Positions 8,437 to 18,405 of a stretch of DNA of 64,000 bases are shown in pieces. Each line of letters starts with the position of its first letter. The stretch's first letter is position 1. The position numbers were made by a program, and so were the translations under genes. Source of the DNA: Allomuricauda sp. TY007 (GTDB lineage Bacteria; Bacteroidota; Bacteroidia; Flavobacteriales; Flavobacteriaceae); the NCBI RefSeq assembly GCF_010468565.1, contig NZ_WUEG01000005.1, positions 1 to 64,000 on the forward strand, read 5' to 3'. The notes under the pieces were generated by a model. That model ran no database searches, was not told where the DNA came from, and saw nothing but the letters and a program-made list of their open reading frames with translations.

Positions 8437-9792
8437 CTAACCCTTAAATACAAAGTGATAAAATATCCCCAGAACAATACAGGTCAAAATGGTTTTTAGC
8501 ATATCCCACTTTAAGATAAAATACACAAAAGAAGCTATAAGGGCTATGAGCAGGGAGGCTGCGTCAAGGGTACCCCATTCCGGGATCAACCACCTTACCC
8601 CGAGGGACCGGCTTTCATGGACCTGGCCAAAAAGCGTATGAATGGTAAACCACACGCCGAGATTTAATACCACACCGACCACCGCAGCTGTAATCCCGGA
8701 TAATGCCGTGGTCAGGTTTTTATTTCCCCTTAGATATTCTATGTAGGGTGCCCCGCTGAAGATGAACAGGAAGCAGGGGATAAAAGTGGTCCAGGTCACC
8801 AGCAGGGAAGCCAAGATCCCGGCAGTGAGCGGATCCATGGTACCGGAGAATCGGTATGCCCCCATAAACCCGACAAATTGTACGACCTGGATCAACGGAC
8901 CGGGGGTGGTTTCTGCCATGCCCAACCCGTCCAGCATTTCGCCGCTTTGCAGCCAGCCGTAATCCTCCACGGCTTTCTGGGCTATATAGGCCAGCACCGC
9001 ATAGGCACCACCAAAGGTGACCACGGCCGTTTTGCTGAAAAACAGGCCTTCCGAAAAGAAAATGTTTTCCATTCCGATCCACAGGGCGATCAGTATTAGC
9101 GGCAGTGCCCATAAACTTAAAAAGAGGGACACGGTTTTCAGGGTTTTTACCAGGGACGGTTTTACCGGCCGGATGTAGCTGTCTATAACATAGGCATTTT
9201 CTTCTTCTCCGCTTTTTTCTCCATGACCCCTGATCACATGAAATTTTTCTTCCCAAAGTCTTCCGCCGATAAAACCCGTTAAACCGGCTGCTATAACAAT
9301 ATAGGGAAAATCGACCTGGAAGAAAAAAATGGCGATAAAGGCCAGTGCCGCCATGATCACCATGACCTCATTCTTTAATGCCCTTTTCCCTATTTTGATG
9401 ACCGCTCCAATAACGATGGCCAGAACAGCGGGTTTGATACCAAAAAAGATGGCCTCTACAATGCCCATATCCCGGTATGCCGCATAGAGGATACTAAGTA
9501 TCAATATGGAGATAAAACCGGGCAGGATAAACAATATCCCCGCAACCAATCCTCCTTTGGTCCTGTGCAATAGCCAACCGATATAGGTGGCCAGTTGCTG
9601 AGCTTCCGGCCCCGGTAACAGCATACAATAATTAAGGGCATGCAGAAAGCGGTTCTCACTGATCCACTTTTTTTCCTCGACCAGAATTTTATGGATCACG
9701 GCAATCTGTCCGGCAGGTCCGCCAAAGCTATATATAGCTACCCGAATCCATACCCGGAGGGCTTCTTTAAAGGGGACTTTTTCTTCAATCAT
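8437..9792 (-). CDS. chrA: Chromate transporter, two-domain ChrA
   Basis: A 451-residue polytopic membrane protein with two homologous CHR domains. The N-terminal half carries YSFGGPAGQIAVIH (about 22-35) and LLPGPEAQQL; the C-terminal half carries TFGGAYAVLAYI and ETTPGPLIQVVQF. These FGG and PGP signatures are the hallmark of ChrA, which exports chromate, probably by proton-motive force. The usual family length is about 390-450 residues for the fused form. It is the last full gene of a reverse-strand series (SOD, MFP, RND, TolC, kinase, regulator), 53 bases after the SOD gene. Confidence 0.93.
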   Translation of the reverse strand: MIEEKVPFKEALRVWIRVAIYSFGGPAGQIAVIHKILVEEKKWISENRFLHALNYCMLLPGPEAQQLATYIGWLLHRTKGGLVAGILFILPGFISILILSILYAAYRDMGIVEAIFFGIKPAVLAIVIGAVIKIGKRALKNEVMVIMAALAFIAIFFFQVDFPYIVIAAGLTGFIGGRLWEEKFHVIRGHGEKSGEEENAYVIDSYIRPVKPSLVKTLKTVSLFLSLWALPLILIALWIGMENIFFSEGLFFSKTAVVTFGGAYAVLAYIAQKAVEDYGWLQSGEMLDGLGMAETTPGPLIQVVQFVGFMGAYRFSGTMDPLTAGILASLLVTWTTFIPCFLFIFSGAPYIEYLRGNKNLTTALSGITAAVVGVVLNLGVWFTIHTLFGQVHESRSLGVRWLIPEWGTLDAASLLIALIASFVYFILKWDMLKTILTCIVLGIFYHFVFKG

Positions 9793-9845
9793 ATATGTCG
9801 GGATAAGATAGGCAGGCCATATGGTTTTAATATCTTAACAAAAAG

Positions 9846-10571
9846 TTATCCATGGAGTTTTTTTGCGGTCACAAACCGTTCTGCCACATTGTCCCAATTA
9901 ATGATCTCCAGTAAGGTATCTACAAAATCTGCCCTTTTGTTTTTGTACTTCAGGTAATAGGCGTGTTCCCAAACGTCAATCACCAAAAGAGGTATTACTC
10001 CCCATTGCGTGAGTTTCTGGTGGTTTTCACATTGCAATAAGGTCAACGATCGGGAATAGGGCTGATACCCCAATATGCCCCAACCGCTGCCTTCCACGGA
10101 TTTGGAAACTTTGGCGATATAGGCCTGAAGGCGGTCGAACGATCCGAAATCCTTTTCAATCTGCCGGAGCAGCTCTGTTTTGGGCTCCGTTTTTTTATTG
10201 GTCAGGTTGGTCCAGAAAATACTGTGCAGGACATGGCTGGAGAAATGAAAGGCCAGTTTCCTGGTCCACAGGTCCGACATGTCCATATCCCCCGTTTGGA
10301 GATGCTTTTTGATGTTTTCCAAATCCTTATTGGCCCCTTTTACCGCTCCGCCGTGGTGAAACTCATAGTGAAGATGGAGGGTTTCCTCATCCATATGGGG
10401 TTCCAGGAAATTTTTGTTGTACGGAAGGGGCTGCAAAATGAAATTCCCTTGGTCATCTACCAGTTTGTCGATGCCATTTCCGGTAACGTTCTGTGAAAAA
10501 ACGCTATTGCCGGGCAGGATGGCTGCGCCGCCAAGAATAGCCGAGTTTCTCAGAAATTCTTTTCGATTCAT
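9846..10571 (-). CDS. Secreted Fe/Mn superoxide dismutase
   Basis: A 241-residue enzyme converting superoxide to hydrogen peroxide and oxygen. HLHYEFHHG supplies an N-terminal metal His, HFSSHVLHSIFW a second, and IDVWEHAYYLKYKN the C-terminal Asp and His. An N-terminal leader (MNRKEFLRNSAILGGAA) resembles the Tat-type leaders of Bacteroidota, so export to the periplasm is likely; most SODs of this family are cytoplasmic. I place the start at 10571 because the longer frame to 10706 only reads through the upstream gene; the chosen ATG overlaps the MFP stop by 4 bases. Co-transcription with the efflux genes points to a combined oxidative and metal or drug stress response. Confidence 0.92.
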   Translation of the reverse strand: MNRKEFLRNSAILGGAAILPGNSVFSQNVTGNGIDKLVDDQGNFILQPLPYNKNFLEPHMDEETLHLHYEFHHGGAVKGANKDLENIKKHLQTGDMDMSDLWTRKLAFHFSSHVLHSIFWTNLTNKKTEPKTELLRQIEKDFGSFDRLQAYIAKVSKSVEGSGWGILGYQPYSRSLTLLQCENHQKLTQWGVIPLLVIDVWEHAYYLKYKNKRADFVDTLLEIINWDNVAERFVTAKKLHG

Positions 10572-11653
10572 TTCATTACTGTTTTTATGGTTAAACCTTC
10601 TTTGAGTTCTTCGTTGGGATTGATAAGTAAAAGGTCGCCGGGTTTGACCTCTCCGAAAACTTCGGTATGTGACGCATCCTTGATCCCGGTAGTCACATCG
10701 ACCCATTGTATTTTGCCTTCGAGCACCTTTGCAACGGCTTTTCGTTTTAAAGTAGTCAGGACCGCGCTATTGGGAATAAAGATACCGTTTTCTTTTCTAT
10801 TCAGTTGAACATGGGTTTGCGCAAAAAGCCCGGCCTGTAGTTTTCCGTTTTCATTGTCCACCAGGAACTCCCATAATTCCGTCCTTGTCTCAGGCGTGAT
10901 GCTATGCGCTCTTTTGTAGAATGTACCGTGAAAGGTTTTCCCGGGATGGGACTCTACGGTGAATGTAATACTATCCCGGGCCGCATTCCCTGTCGAGGCT
11001 TCCGGTAAAGGAATTTTCAGCCGGAGCCTGGCATTGTTTTCTATTACAAATACAGCCTTGTCCGTGTTATCCCCCACAAAATCCCCTGCATCCACATTGC
11101 GGACGGAGATCATTCCGGAAAACGGAGCAGTAATGGTGAGATAACCCAACAGATTCCTTTTTGCCGAAACCCTGGCATTTTGGGCCAGCATACGGGTGCT
11201 GTCGGCATCCATTTTATTTTTGGCCCGTACCAGATCTGAGGCTGCCACGGTACCCGGCGTTTCTGCAGCATTCCTTATTCTTTCATAGTGGTCTTTGCTT
11301 GTGATGTAGTTCGCTTTAGCAGCAGCAGCTTCGCTCACCGCTTCCGCATATTCCGATTGCATTTCCGGAGCTTCTATACGCATCAATACCTGTCCCTTAT
11401 CCACCTTATCCCCGATATCAACCCGCACTTCTTTGACATAGCCTTTCACTTTGGCAAAAATATTTGCGCTTTCAAAAGGGTGTAGTTCACCGGGCAGTTT
11501 CAGCGTTTGCTGAATCGGCCTATTTTGCACCTTGATGACCTCCATAGTCTGGGAGGCTTCTTCTGCAGTATTTGATGCAGTCCCTTTACTTTTATTGTGG
11601 CATGATACAGCGGTAAAAGCCAGAATAGCGATATAAAAAAAGCTATGTTTCAT
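10568..11653 (-). CDS. RND efflux periplasmic adaptor (MFP/HlyD family) lipoprotein
   Basis: A 361-residue adaptor that links the inner-membrane pump to the outer-membrane channel. The N-terminus is a lipoprotein signal (AILAFTAVSCHNKS). The biotinyl-lipoyl half motif ANIFAKVKGYVKEVRVDIGDKVDKGQVL, a helical hairpin (MQSEYAEAVSEAAAAKANY) and a second lipoyl half (GYLTITAPFSGMISVRNVDAGDFV) follow, then beta-barrel and membrane-proximal domains. It lies 12 bases after the RND permease gene and overlaps the SOD start, in the usual order for a tripartite pump. Confidence 0.93.
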   Translation of the reverse strand: MKHSFFYIAILAFTAVSCHNKSKGTASNTAEEASQTMEVIKVQNRPIQQTLKLPGELHPFESANIFAKVKGYVKEVRVDIGDKVDKGQVLMRIEAPEMQSEYAEAVSEAAAAKANYITSKDHYERIRNAAETPGTVAASDLVRAKNKMDADSTRMLAQNARVSAKRNLLGYLTITAPFSGMISVRNVDAGDFVGDNTDKAVFVIENNARLRLKIPLPEASTGNAARDSITFTVESHPGKTFHGTFYKRAHSITPETRTELWEFLVDNENGKLQAGLFAQTHVQLNRKENGIFIPNSAVLTTLKRKAVAKVLEGKIQWVDVTTGIKDASHTEVFGEVKPGDLLLINPNEELKEGLTIKTVMK

Positions 11654-11665
11654 TTTTCGGTTATT

Positions 11666-14600
11666 TTAATTACGCTTAACATGATTTTCATCATCCGGAT
11701 CAAGCGATATGTTTTTATAGGGTTTTTTGCCCACCAATAGCCAATAGATGGAGGGTAATACCAGGATGGTAGCGAATACGGAAAACAACAGTCCGCCAAT
11801 GACAGCAATTCCCAGGGGGGCGGTTTGCTCTCCGCCTTCTCCCATACCCAGGGCCATGGGTGTCATCCCTGCTATCATGGCCAGACTTGTCATGATGATC
11901 GGGCGGATACGATCCTTGATCCCGAGGATATGGACCTGTATTTCAGGGGTGTTTTCTTTCCTGTACTGTTCTGCAATGGTCACAAACAGAATGGCATTGG
12001 CAACGGCCACACCAATGGCCATAATACTTCCCATGAAGGATTGAATATTCAGGGTGTTCCCACTTAACCAAAGCAACAGGAATGAACCGGCAACTACGGC
12101 GGGAACCGTTGAAAGCACGGCCAAAGACAGCCTGAAAGACTGAAAACTGGCAGCGAGCAACAGGAAGATCACTACTACGGCTAAAAGCAGTCCTGTGCTT
12201 AATTCGTCAAATGTTTTTGAGAGTGTTTCCGCCAGCCCGCGGTATTTTATGCTCATCCCGGCGGGGGGATCTCCCAATGTAGCTACTTGCTGTTTTACCT
12301 GCTTAATGGCTGTGCCCAGGTCCATGGCATGAATATTCCCTGTAACTGTGATAAAACGCTGTTGGTTAAGACGATCGTATTCCCCGATCATGGTGGAAGA
12401 TTCCCATTGGCTCACATCTCCGACATATACCGTGTTGCCGTTGTCGGATTTTAACGGTATGCGGGTTATGTCTTCAGGTTCATTCATTAGGAATTGGGGG
12501 AACTCTACCTGTACCTGATAAGCATTTCCAGAACTTGCATCCAACCAATAATTCGGTTGTGTGAAACGGCTGGATGATGTGGAGGCCGTCACCGAACGGC
12601 TGATGTCTTCAATGGTCAGGCCCAATTGTCCTCCTCGTACGCGATCGTACTCTATGTCAATGGATGGGTAATTCAACGGGATGCCAAACTGCACATCCCT
12701 AACGAAGGATAGCTCATCCACTTTATCCTTGGCCTGTTGGGCAAACCGTTTTGATTCTTCCAGATTTTTGCCCTGTACGGCGATTTCAATGGAGGTATTG
12801 GCCCCCTGGCTCATTACCTGGTCCACCAGATCGGCCGGTTCAAACGAAAGGTTCATTTTGGGAATGCGTTCGCCAACTTTCTTCCGGAGGGTTTCTTTGA
12901 GCCTGTCCAGGTCTGTCTTGGTATCTTTTAATTTGATCTTGACCACCCCTTCATGCGGCCCGCTCGTCCAGAGAAAAATGGTGTTGACCGGGTAGCTTGG
13001 GGGCTGTATACCCACAAAGGCAGATGTGATCTCAATATTTTCCTTCCCAGTGACCTCTTCGACGATACTTAAAAATTCCTTGGTTTTTTCTTCCGTAGTT
13101 TCGACCCGTGTTCCATCCGGCATCCGTACACGTACCTGCAACTGCCCTGAATTGATCTTAGGGAATATTTCGGTCCCGATTATAGAGAACAACAGCAACA
13201 GTATACCGGCCAGGCCGACTATATAAGCGGGAACAACAATCTTGCGCCAATGAAAGATACGTTTGGTATACCCCAGCAATCTGTCCTTGAACCGATCGAA
13301 CCTTCCGTGGGCATCCCGATGGTTTAAGGGCTCGTCTTTCAACCACCAGTTGGCCAGTACGGGGACCAGGGTCTGCGACAAAATAAAGGAAGCGATCATG
13401 GAAAAGCCCACCGCAAGGGTAAGGGGCAAAAACATGGCCCGTGGGGTACCGGACATAAAGAAGGATGGGACAAAAACAGCCAGAATGCTGATAAGGATAA
13501 GCAGTTTTGGAAGCGCAATTTCCTTACAGGCATCCAGTATGGCCCGGGATTTGGGTTTTCCCATTTCCAGATGCCGATGTATGTTTTCTATCGTTACCGT
13601 GGATTCATCCACCAAAATACCTATGGCAAGGGCCAAACCGCCCAAAGTCATAATATTCAGTGTTTGGCCGGAGAGGTACAGGCATACAACTGCCGATAAA
13701 ATGGCCAGTGGGATGGTAAGGACTACGATCAGGGCGCTTCTCTTGTCCGAGAGAAAAAGCAATACCATGATCCCTGTCAGCAAAGCTCCCAAAAAGCCTT
13801 CAAATGAGAGGTTTTTAAGGGAATTGATGACATAGCCCGATTGATCGAACTCATAGCTTACTTTAATATCGTCCGGAACAGCCGCCTGCATTTCGGGGAG
13901 TGCGGCTTTGATGCGCTTCACCACATCCCACGTGGATGCGCTGGAACGTTTGGTTACCGGGATATATACCGAACGCTTGCCGTTTACCAAAGCATAGCCG
14001 GTAGTGACGTCTGCACCATTTTGCACCTCGGCCACATCGCGCACATATACAGCAGCTCCTGAACCCGAAGTCAGTGGGATGTCCCCTAATTCCTTAATAT
14101 CGGTTACCACGGTATTCTGATTGGCAATAAGCAGTTGGTCCTCCGTACGGATATTTCCCGAAGGTGCAATGGTATTTCCCTTGGCCAGGGCTGTAACCAG
14201 TTCGTCCGGGCTGATACGGTAACTGCGGAGCTTTTCCGGGTCGGCTTTGATCAGTATTGTACGTTGATTTCCACCAAACGGAGGGGGCGCCGATACACCG
14301 GGTATAGAGGCAAACTTGGGACGTACTTTAAAAAGCGCCAGATCCTGGATCTCGGCATTGGACCGGGTCTCACTGCTGAAGACCAGCTGCCCCACAGGGG
14401 CGCCCCCGCCATCAAAACGGGTGATGAAGGGAGGTACCGTGCCCGGCGGCATAAAGGCACGGGACCGGTTTACCTGGGCTACCGTTTCTGCCAGTGCCTG
14501 TGACATATCCGCTCCTTCGTGAAACGTAAGCTTCATCAGCGAAACACCCTGGATGGTCTTACTTTCCACCTCCTTGATACCGTTGATATAAAGGAAATGA

Positions 14601-14809
14601 TATTCGTAATATGAGGTCATAAACCCTTCGATCTGGTCGGGTGCCAGTCCGCCATAGGTCTGTGCCACATAAATGGTGGGAGTTCCCAGCCTTGGGAAAA
14701 TGTCCACCGCCATATTCCGAATGGCCAGAACCGAAAAGAAAACGACAGCCAAAAGGGCTACAACAACGGTAATGGGTTTGCGTAAAGCACTTATAATGAG
14801 TCGTATCAT
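11666..14809 (-). CDS. RND-family efflux permease (AcrB-like)
   Basis: A 1047-residue inner-membrane pump, the family's normal length. Two halves each begin with a membrane helix followed by a large porter loop and a block of helices (RSALIVVLTIPLAILSAV and FRLSLAVLSTVPAVVAGS). Helix 4 carries GILVDESTVTIENIHRH, with an acidic residue expected for proton relay. The pattern, including VDIFPRLGTPTIYV and MPPGTVPPFI, fits the hydrophobe/amphiphile group more than the CzcA/CusA metal group, but the substrate cannot be read from sequence. The stop of the TolC gene overlaps its start by 4 bases, and the adaptor gene follows. Confidence 0.95.
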   Translation of the reverse strand: MIRLIISALRKPITVVVALLAVVFFSVLAIRNMAVDIFPRLGTPTIYVAQTYGGLAPDQIEGFMTSYYEYHFLYINGIKEVESKTIQGVSLMKLTFHEGADMSQALAETVAQVNRSRAFMPPGTVPPFITRFDGGGAPVGQLVFSSETRSNAEIQDLALFKVRPKFASIPGVSAPPPFGGNQRTILIKADPEKLRSYRISPDELVTALAKGNTIAPSGNIRTEDQLLIANQNTVVTDIKELGDIPLTSGSGAAVYVRDVAEVQNGADVTTGYALVNGKRSVYIPVTKRSSASTWDVVKRIKAALPEMQAAVPDDIKVSYEFDQSGYVINSLKNLSFEGFLGALLTGIMVLLFLSDKRSALIVVLTIPLAILSAVVCLYLSGQTLNIMTLGGLALAIGILVDESTVTIENIHRHLEMGKPKSRAILDACKEIALPKLLILISILAVFVPSFFMSGTPRAMFLPLTLAVGFSMIASFILSQTLVPVLANWWLKDEPLNHRDAHGRFDRFKDRLLGYTKRIFHWRKIVVPAYIVGLAGILLLLFSIIGTEIFPKINSGQLQVRVRMPDGTRVETTEEKTKEFLSIVEEVTGKENIEITSAFVGIQPPSYPVNTIFLWTSGPHEGVVKIKLKDTKTDLDRLKETLRKKVGERIPKMNLSFEPADLVDQVMSQGANTSIEIAVQGKNLEESKRFAQQAKDKVDELSFVRDVQFGIPLNYPSIDIEYDRVRGGQLGLTIEDISRSVTASTSSSRFTQPNYWLDASSGNAYQVQVEFPQFLMNEPEDITRIPLKSDNGNTVYVGDVSQWESSTMIGEYDRLNQQRFITVTGNIHAMDLGTAIKQVKQQVATLGDPPAGMSIKYRGLAETLSKTFDELSTGLLLAVVVIFLLLAASFQSFRLSLAVLSTVPAVVAGSFLLLWLSGNTLNIQSFMGSIMAIGVAVANAILFVTIAEQYRKENTPEIQVHILGIKDRIRPIIMTSLAMIAGMTPMALGMGEGGEQTAPLGIAVIGGLLFSVFATILVLPSIYWLLVGKKPYKNISLDPDDENHVKRN

Positions 14810-16182
14810 TTGTTCAATTCATTTAAAAATATTTCCAGATCACCATACACTGCTGCTTTGTAAAGCAAGGCCTTCCATACTTCCAAAAAGGCCTTTCGAT
14901 AATTGATCTCTGTGGCGACTAATTCGTGCTGCGCTTCGGCCAGTTCCGTAAAATTGACCAGTCCCGATGCGTATTGTGTTTTTAATGCGGTGTATGAAAA
15001 CTCTGCATTTTCATATTGGGCAGGCAATTCCCTCGCCACGAGGATGGCCGTTTGCAATGTGGAGTCTGCGGTATTCTGTTGTTGCTTTAATTCTAAACGG
15101 GTTTCCTTGAATTCTTCCTCCAGGGCATCTGCCCGGTATTTTAATGCTTTACTTATCGAATGGTAGCGAAACTGCTGTGCAATAGGGACGGACAGTTGAA
15201 GACCGATGCCGTAATTAAACCGGTTGATGTCAAAACCCCAGGCAGCGTCTTCAACAAACAGGGAGCCATTTGCATCGGTCTGTACCCCAGACCCCCTGCC
15301 ATATGCCGTGCCCCATAAACTTAAAGAGGGCATCCCCCTTTTTTGCGAGGTTTTATATTGATACTGTGCCGTCTGCCATTCAGATTGTGCCAGTCGTGCC
15401 TTTGGATGGTCGGATACCGGGGTATCCGTATCAAAACCGGGAAGATCGTTGAAGAAAGTTTCATCCGACAGGTCTTCCGGTAATTCGGATGCGATATATA
15501 ATTGCAGCTGATTCTTCAATTCAAACAAGCGTTTTTTTTGATTTAGCGTCTGGATCTTTGCATTGGAGAAGGCCGATTGAAAACGTACGGTATCCACCCC
15601 GGCAATTAAACCGCTTTGGGCCAGCCGGACAGATTGCCCGTAGTTTATTTTGGACCGTTCAAGGTTACTCTGCAGGCTCTTTAATACCTCATTCGCCAGA
15701 AGAAAGTCCAAATACGTATCAGTGAGTTTGACCTGATGTCTAAAGGTGGTAAGATCAAGCTCGCCTGTCTTTTCCTGTACCTGGTTTTTCGCGGCTTTTA
15801 TAGCATTGGCTCTACGCCCGAAAGTAAAGGCTTCCCATTTAAGTAATAAACTGGCCGCGCTGCCAAATACCATTTCACTACTGTTATCTATCGAAGGGGG
15901 TCCGCTTACGGGCAATACATATTCGGGATAGAACATTCCGGTCAGATTGTTGTATGTGGAATAATTGGCCTGGTATGATGCGGTAATATCCGGAATGAGT
16001 GTTTGTTTCGCGGCACTTGCATTACTTATGGCCGATTGTGTCCGGAGCTTAGCTGCCCGGATGGAAGGATAATTATCCCGGGCTATTTCCAACAGCTTTT
16101 TTAAAGGAATACTTTCCTGGGCAAAACTTCCGGTCCCGAATAACAGGAAGGCCCAAAACAATCCCTTGAAATTGGTCAACAT
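14806..16182 (-). CDS. TolC-family outer-membrane efflux protein
   Basis: A 458-residue protein with a signal peptide (FWAFLLFGTGSFAQ). Two repeats of long helices typical of TolC are visible, starting with LLEIARDNYPSIRAAKLR (about 31-48) and LAQSEWQTAQYQYKTSQKRGMPSLSLW (about 280-306). It should form the trimeric channel of the tripartite pump. First gene of the pump operon, 116 bases after the histidine kinase gene. Confidence 0.93.
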   Translation of the reverse strand: MLTNFKGLFWAFLLFGTGSFAQESIPLKKLLEIARDNYPSIRAAKLRTQSAISNASAAKQTLIPDITASYQANYSTYNNLTGMFYPEYVLPVSGPPSIDNSSEMVFGSAASLLLKWEAFTFGRRANAIKAAKNQVQEKTGELDLTTFRHQVKLTDTYLDFLLANEVLKSLQSNLERSKINYGQSVRLAQSGLIAGVDTVRFQSAFSNAKIQTLNQKKRLFELKNQLQLYIASELPEDLSDETFFNDLPGFDTDTPVSDHPKARLAQSEWQTAQYQYKTSQKRGMPSLSLWGTAYGRGSGVQTDANGSLFVEDAAWGFDINRFNYGIGLQLSVPIAQQFRYHSISKALKYRADALEEEFKETRLELKQQQNTADSTLQTAILVARELPAQYENAEFSYTALKTQYASGLVNFTELAEAQHELVATEINYRKAFLEVWKALLYKAAVYGDLEIFLNELNK

Positions 16183-16298
16183 TCTATTTTGTTTTTTGTA
16201 GAAACAAATGTATAAACCAATTCTGTAGAAATCCTGGAGGAAAAGATCACCGGATAATTGAATTTGAAAATCTCAGGTTTTTGGCCCCTGAAATGACA

Positions 16299-17564
16299 TT
16301 ATTCAAAAAGCACCGTAAATACATAAAATTCCTCCCGCTGGTGATAGCTGACATTCCAACCGCTTACCTCTGCTATTTTGTGGACAATGGCCAATCCCAG
16401 TCCCCAGGTGTCCGGGTTACCGGATTGTTTATAAAAACGGTGAAACAGTTTTTCTTTGTCCAGGGTTTCTTTATAGCCGGTGTTAGCAATGGAAAGCCTG
16501 TTTTTCATTATGGAAATGATCACCTTCCCTTCCCGGATGTTGTGTAGGAAGGCATTTTTAAGCAGGTTTTGGACCAATATTTCGGTAAGCATTATATTTC
16601 CCTGAACGATCAGTTCATCCTCTTTTTTTATGATGATCTCTATGTGCTGTGCAACTTTCTGTTCTTCGTAATAAGCCAGGGACCTGTCGATGATCCCGTT
16701 TACAGGAATTTTTTCAGAAAGGAGAAATTGCCGGTTTTCAATTTTGGACAACAGTAAGAGGGTCTTGTTTAACTTTTTTAACCGTTGTGTCGATCCGATG
16801 ATACCTTCTATGATGGCCGCCTGCTCCGATGTAAGTTCTTCCTGGCTGATCAGGGCTTCCAAACGCGACTGGATAACGGACAGCGGTGTCTGCATTTCAT
16901 GGGAAGCATTTTCGATAAATTGTTTTTGACTGTCAAACACTTCCTTGTTCTTTTGCATCAGTTCCGTGATCGCATCCCGGAGCGTCTGGAATTCATCGAT
17001 CCGGGAATGGGATAATACCGGTATTTGTTTGTCCAGGCGATAATGCCGCAACTTCTCCAGCATTTCATAGAAAGGGTTCCATATTTTTCTGGATATAAAA
17101 CGCTGCGACAGGTAGTAACACAAGGTCATTCCCAGGAACAATCCTCCGAGGGTAATGGCAATGGTACCAACGATCTCGGTTACTTCCAAGTGGGGCTTTA
17201 CAATCTCCAGCCGGTAATAGTTGCCGTGCAATTCCGCATGGGTAGTGAGTTTCCGGTATTCGTCGAGTTCATCGTCCACCGGTTCGTAGACCAGGGTATC
17301 GGCGTAGATCTCCCTTCCTTTTTGAAAGGCTTCCTCGTCTATAAGATAAAAAGTAAAATCGTCCAATGGATTATCTTCCGTAAACGGCGCCCGGGGGTTT
17401 TCCTTGAGATAGGCCAGGAGGTTCATTTTCCGGTTATACAACACCTCGTCCACATTTTGAAGGACATTCCAGCTCAATACCAGGTAGAACAAGATGGAAA
17501 ACCCTCCAAAGAGCAGCAGGAAAAAGAATAATTGAATACGGGAAGTATAGGTAAGAAGTTTCAT
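16299..17564 (-). CDS. Sensor histidine kinase
   Basis: A 421-residue membrane kinase. I prefer the start at 17564 (MKLLTYTSR); the longer frame to 17627 adds 21 residues with no domain. Two membrane helices (about 10-30 and 143-163) enclose a periplasmic sensor region. The H-box is in FIENASHEMQTPLSVIQ, the N-box in LLKNAFLHN and the G-box in GLGLAIVHKIAE. It presumably senses envelope or toxicant stress and phosphorylates the regulator encoded just upstream. The two-component genes directly precede the efflux operon, so control of that operon is likely. Confidence 0.92.
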   Translation of the reverse strand: MKLLTYTSRIQLFFFLLLFGGFSILFYLVLSWNVLQNVDEVLYNRKMNLLAYLKENPRAPFTEDNPLDDFTFYLIDEEAFQKGREIYADTLVYEPVDDELDEYRKLTTHAELHGNYYRLEIVKPHLEVTEIVGTIAITLGGLFLGMTLCYYLSQRFISRKIWNPFYEMLEKLRHYRLDKQIPVLSHSRIDEFQTLRDAITELMQKNKEVFDSQKQFIENASHEMQTPLSVIQSRLEALISQEELTSEQAAIIEGIIGSTQRLKKLNKTLLLLSKIENRQFLLSEKIPVNGIIDRSLAYYEEQKVAQHIEIIIKKEDELIVQGNIMLTEILVQNLLKNAFLHNIREGKVIISIMKNRLSIANTGYKETLDKEKLFHRFYKQSGNPDTWGLGLAIVHKIAEVSGWNVSYHQREEFYVFTVLFE

Positions 17565-17600
17565 CTGTTCTTTTTTATTTGTTTTAAATAGGTCAGATGG

Positions 17601-17647
17601 AAATCGAAGATTCACGAACTCCATCATATAATTAACTTTGTCGTGAG
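17601..17647. repeat. 19-bp sequence shared with 60813-60831, with partial dyad
   Basis: AAATCGAAGATTCACGAAC (17601-17619) is identical to 60813-60831, and in both places TCGTGAG follows 21-24 bases later (17641-17647; 60856-60862), giving a TCACGA...TCGTGA dyad. Here it lies between the kinase and regulator genes; the other copy lies upstream of the excisionase-like gene. Protein binding site or recombination core are both conceivable. Confidence 0.6.
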
Positions 17648-17721
17648 TAATGCCCTAAGAACATTCCTGCCTTTGCCGGCAGGCAGGTTCGGTTGGTTTG
17701 AAAATTTTGTTAATGGGCATT

Positions 17722-18405
17722 TCATATCGGTTTAATTTGGTAGCCTACCCCGTAGATGTTATGGATCTCCACCTGTGCCCCTGCCTTTTTCAGTTTCTGT
17801 TTAATGTTCCGGATCTGCGAGAACAAAAAATCAAAACTCTGGGCTTCGTCCACATAATCGCCCCAGATATATTCGGCTAAGGCAACTTTGGTGATGACCC
17901 GCTTGTGGTTGTTAATGAGATGGGTGAGAATAGCATATTCCTTTTTGGTCAGGGTTATTGGGTGTTGAAGATCATTTACACCTACCAGATATTGGTCAGG
18001 ATCAATGAGCAGGTTGCTAAATTGCACCCATTTGTTGGTCTTAAACTGTTTTCTGCGGATAATAGCTTTGATCCGGGCATGGAGTTCGGAAAAGTAAAAG
18101 GGCTTCGTGAGGTAATCGTCCGCCCCCAGGTCCAGGCCCTTTAGCTTGTCATCCAGGGAATGGCGGGCAGAAAGGATGATGACCCCATCGGTCTTGTCCT
18201 TTTGGTGAAGCACTTCCAATAGGTCAAATCCACTGCCGTCCGGAAGGTTGATATCTAAAATAATACAATCGTAGTCATAGAGGGATATACGCTCCAGGGC
18301 GGACGCATAATCTGCTTCCGCATCATAGATAAATCCTTCCTGGGAGGCGTATTCCTTTAGACTGTGGAGCAATTCCGGTTCGTCCTCTACTATTAATAGT
18401 TTCAT
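17722..18405 (-). CDS. OmpR/PhoB-type response regulator
   Basis: A 227-residue regulator. The receiver domain starts MKLLIVEDEPELLHSL; the phosphoacceptor Asp is in DCIILDINLPDGSG, with ILSARH (Thr/Ser switch) and KPF further on. The C-terminal winged helix includes LTKKEYAILTHLINN and ends with NIYGVGYQI, as in the OmpR family. I place the start at 18405 (or the adjacent ATG at 18408), because the longer frame to 18456 adds residues upstream of the conserved first strand. First gene of the reverse-strand efflux block. Confidence 0.93.
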   Translation of the reverse strand: MKLLIVEDEPELLHSLKEYASQEGFIYDAEADYASALERISLYDYDCIILDINLPDGSGFDLLEVLHQKDKTDGVIILSARHSLDDKLKGLDLGADDYLTKPFYFSELHARIKAIIRRKQFKTNKWVQFSNLLIDPDQYLVGVNDLQHPITLTKKEYAILTHLINNHKRVITKVALAEYIWGDYVDEAQSFDFLFSQIRNIKQKLKKAGAQVEIHNIYGVGYQIKPI

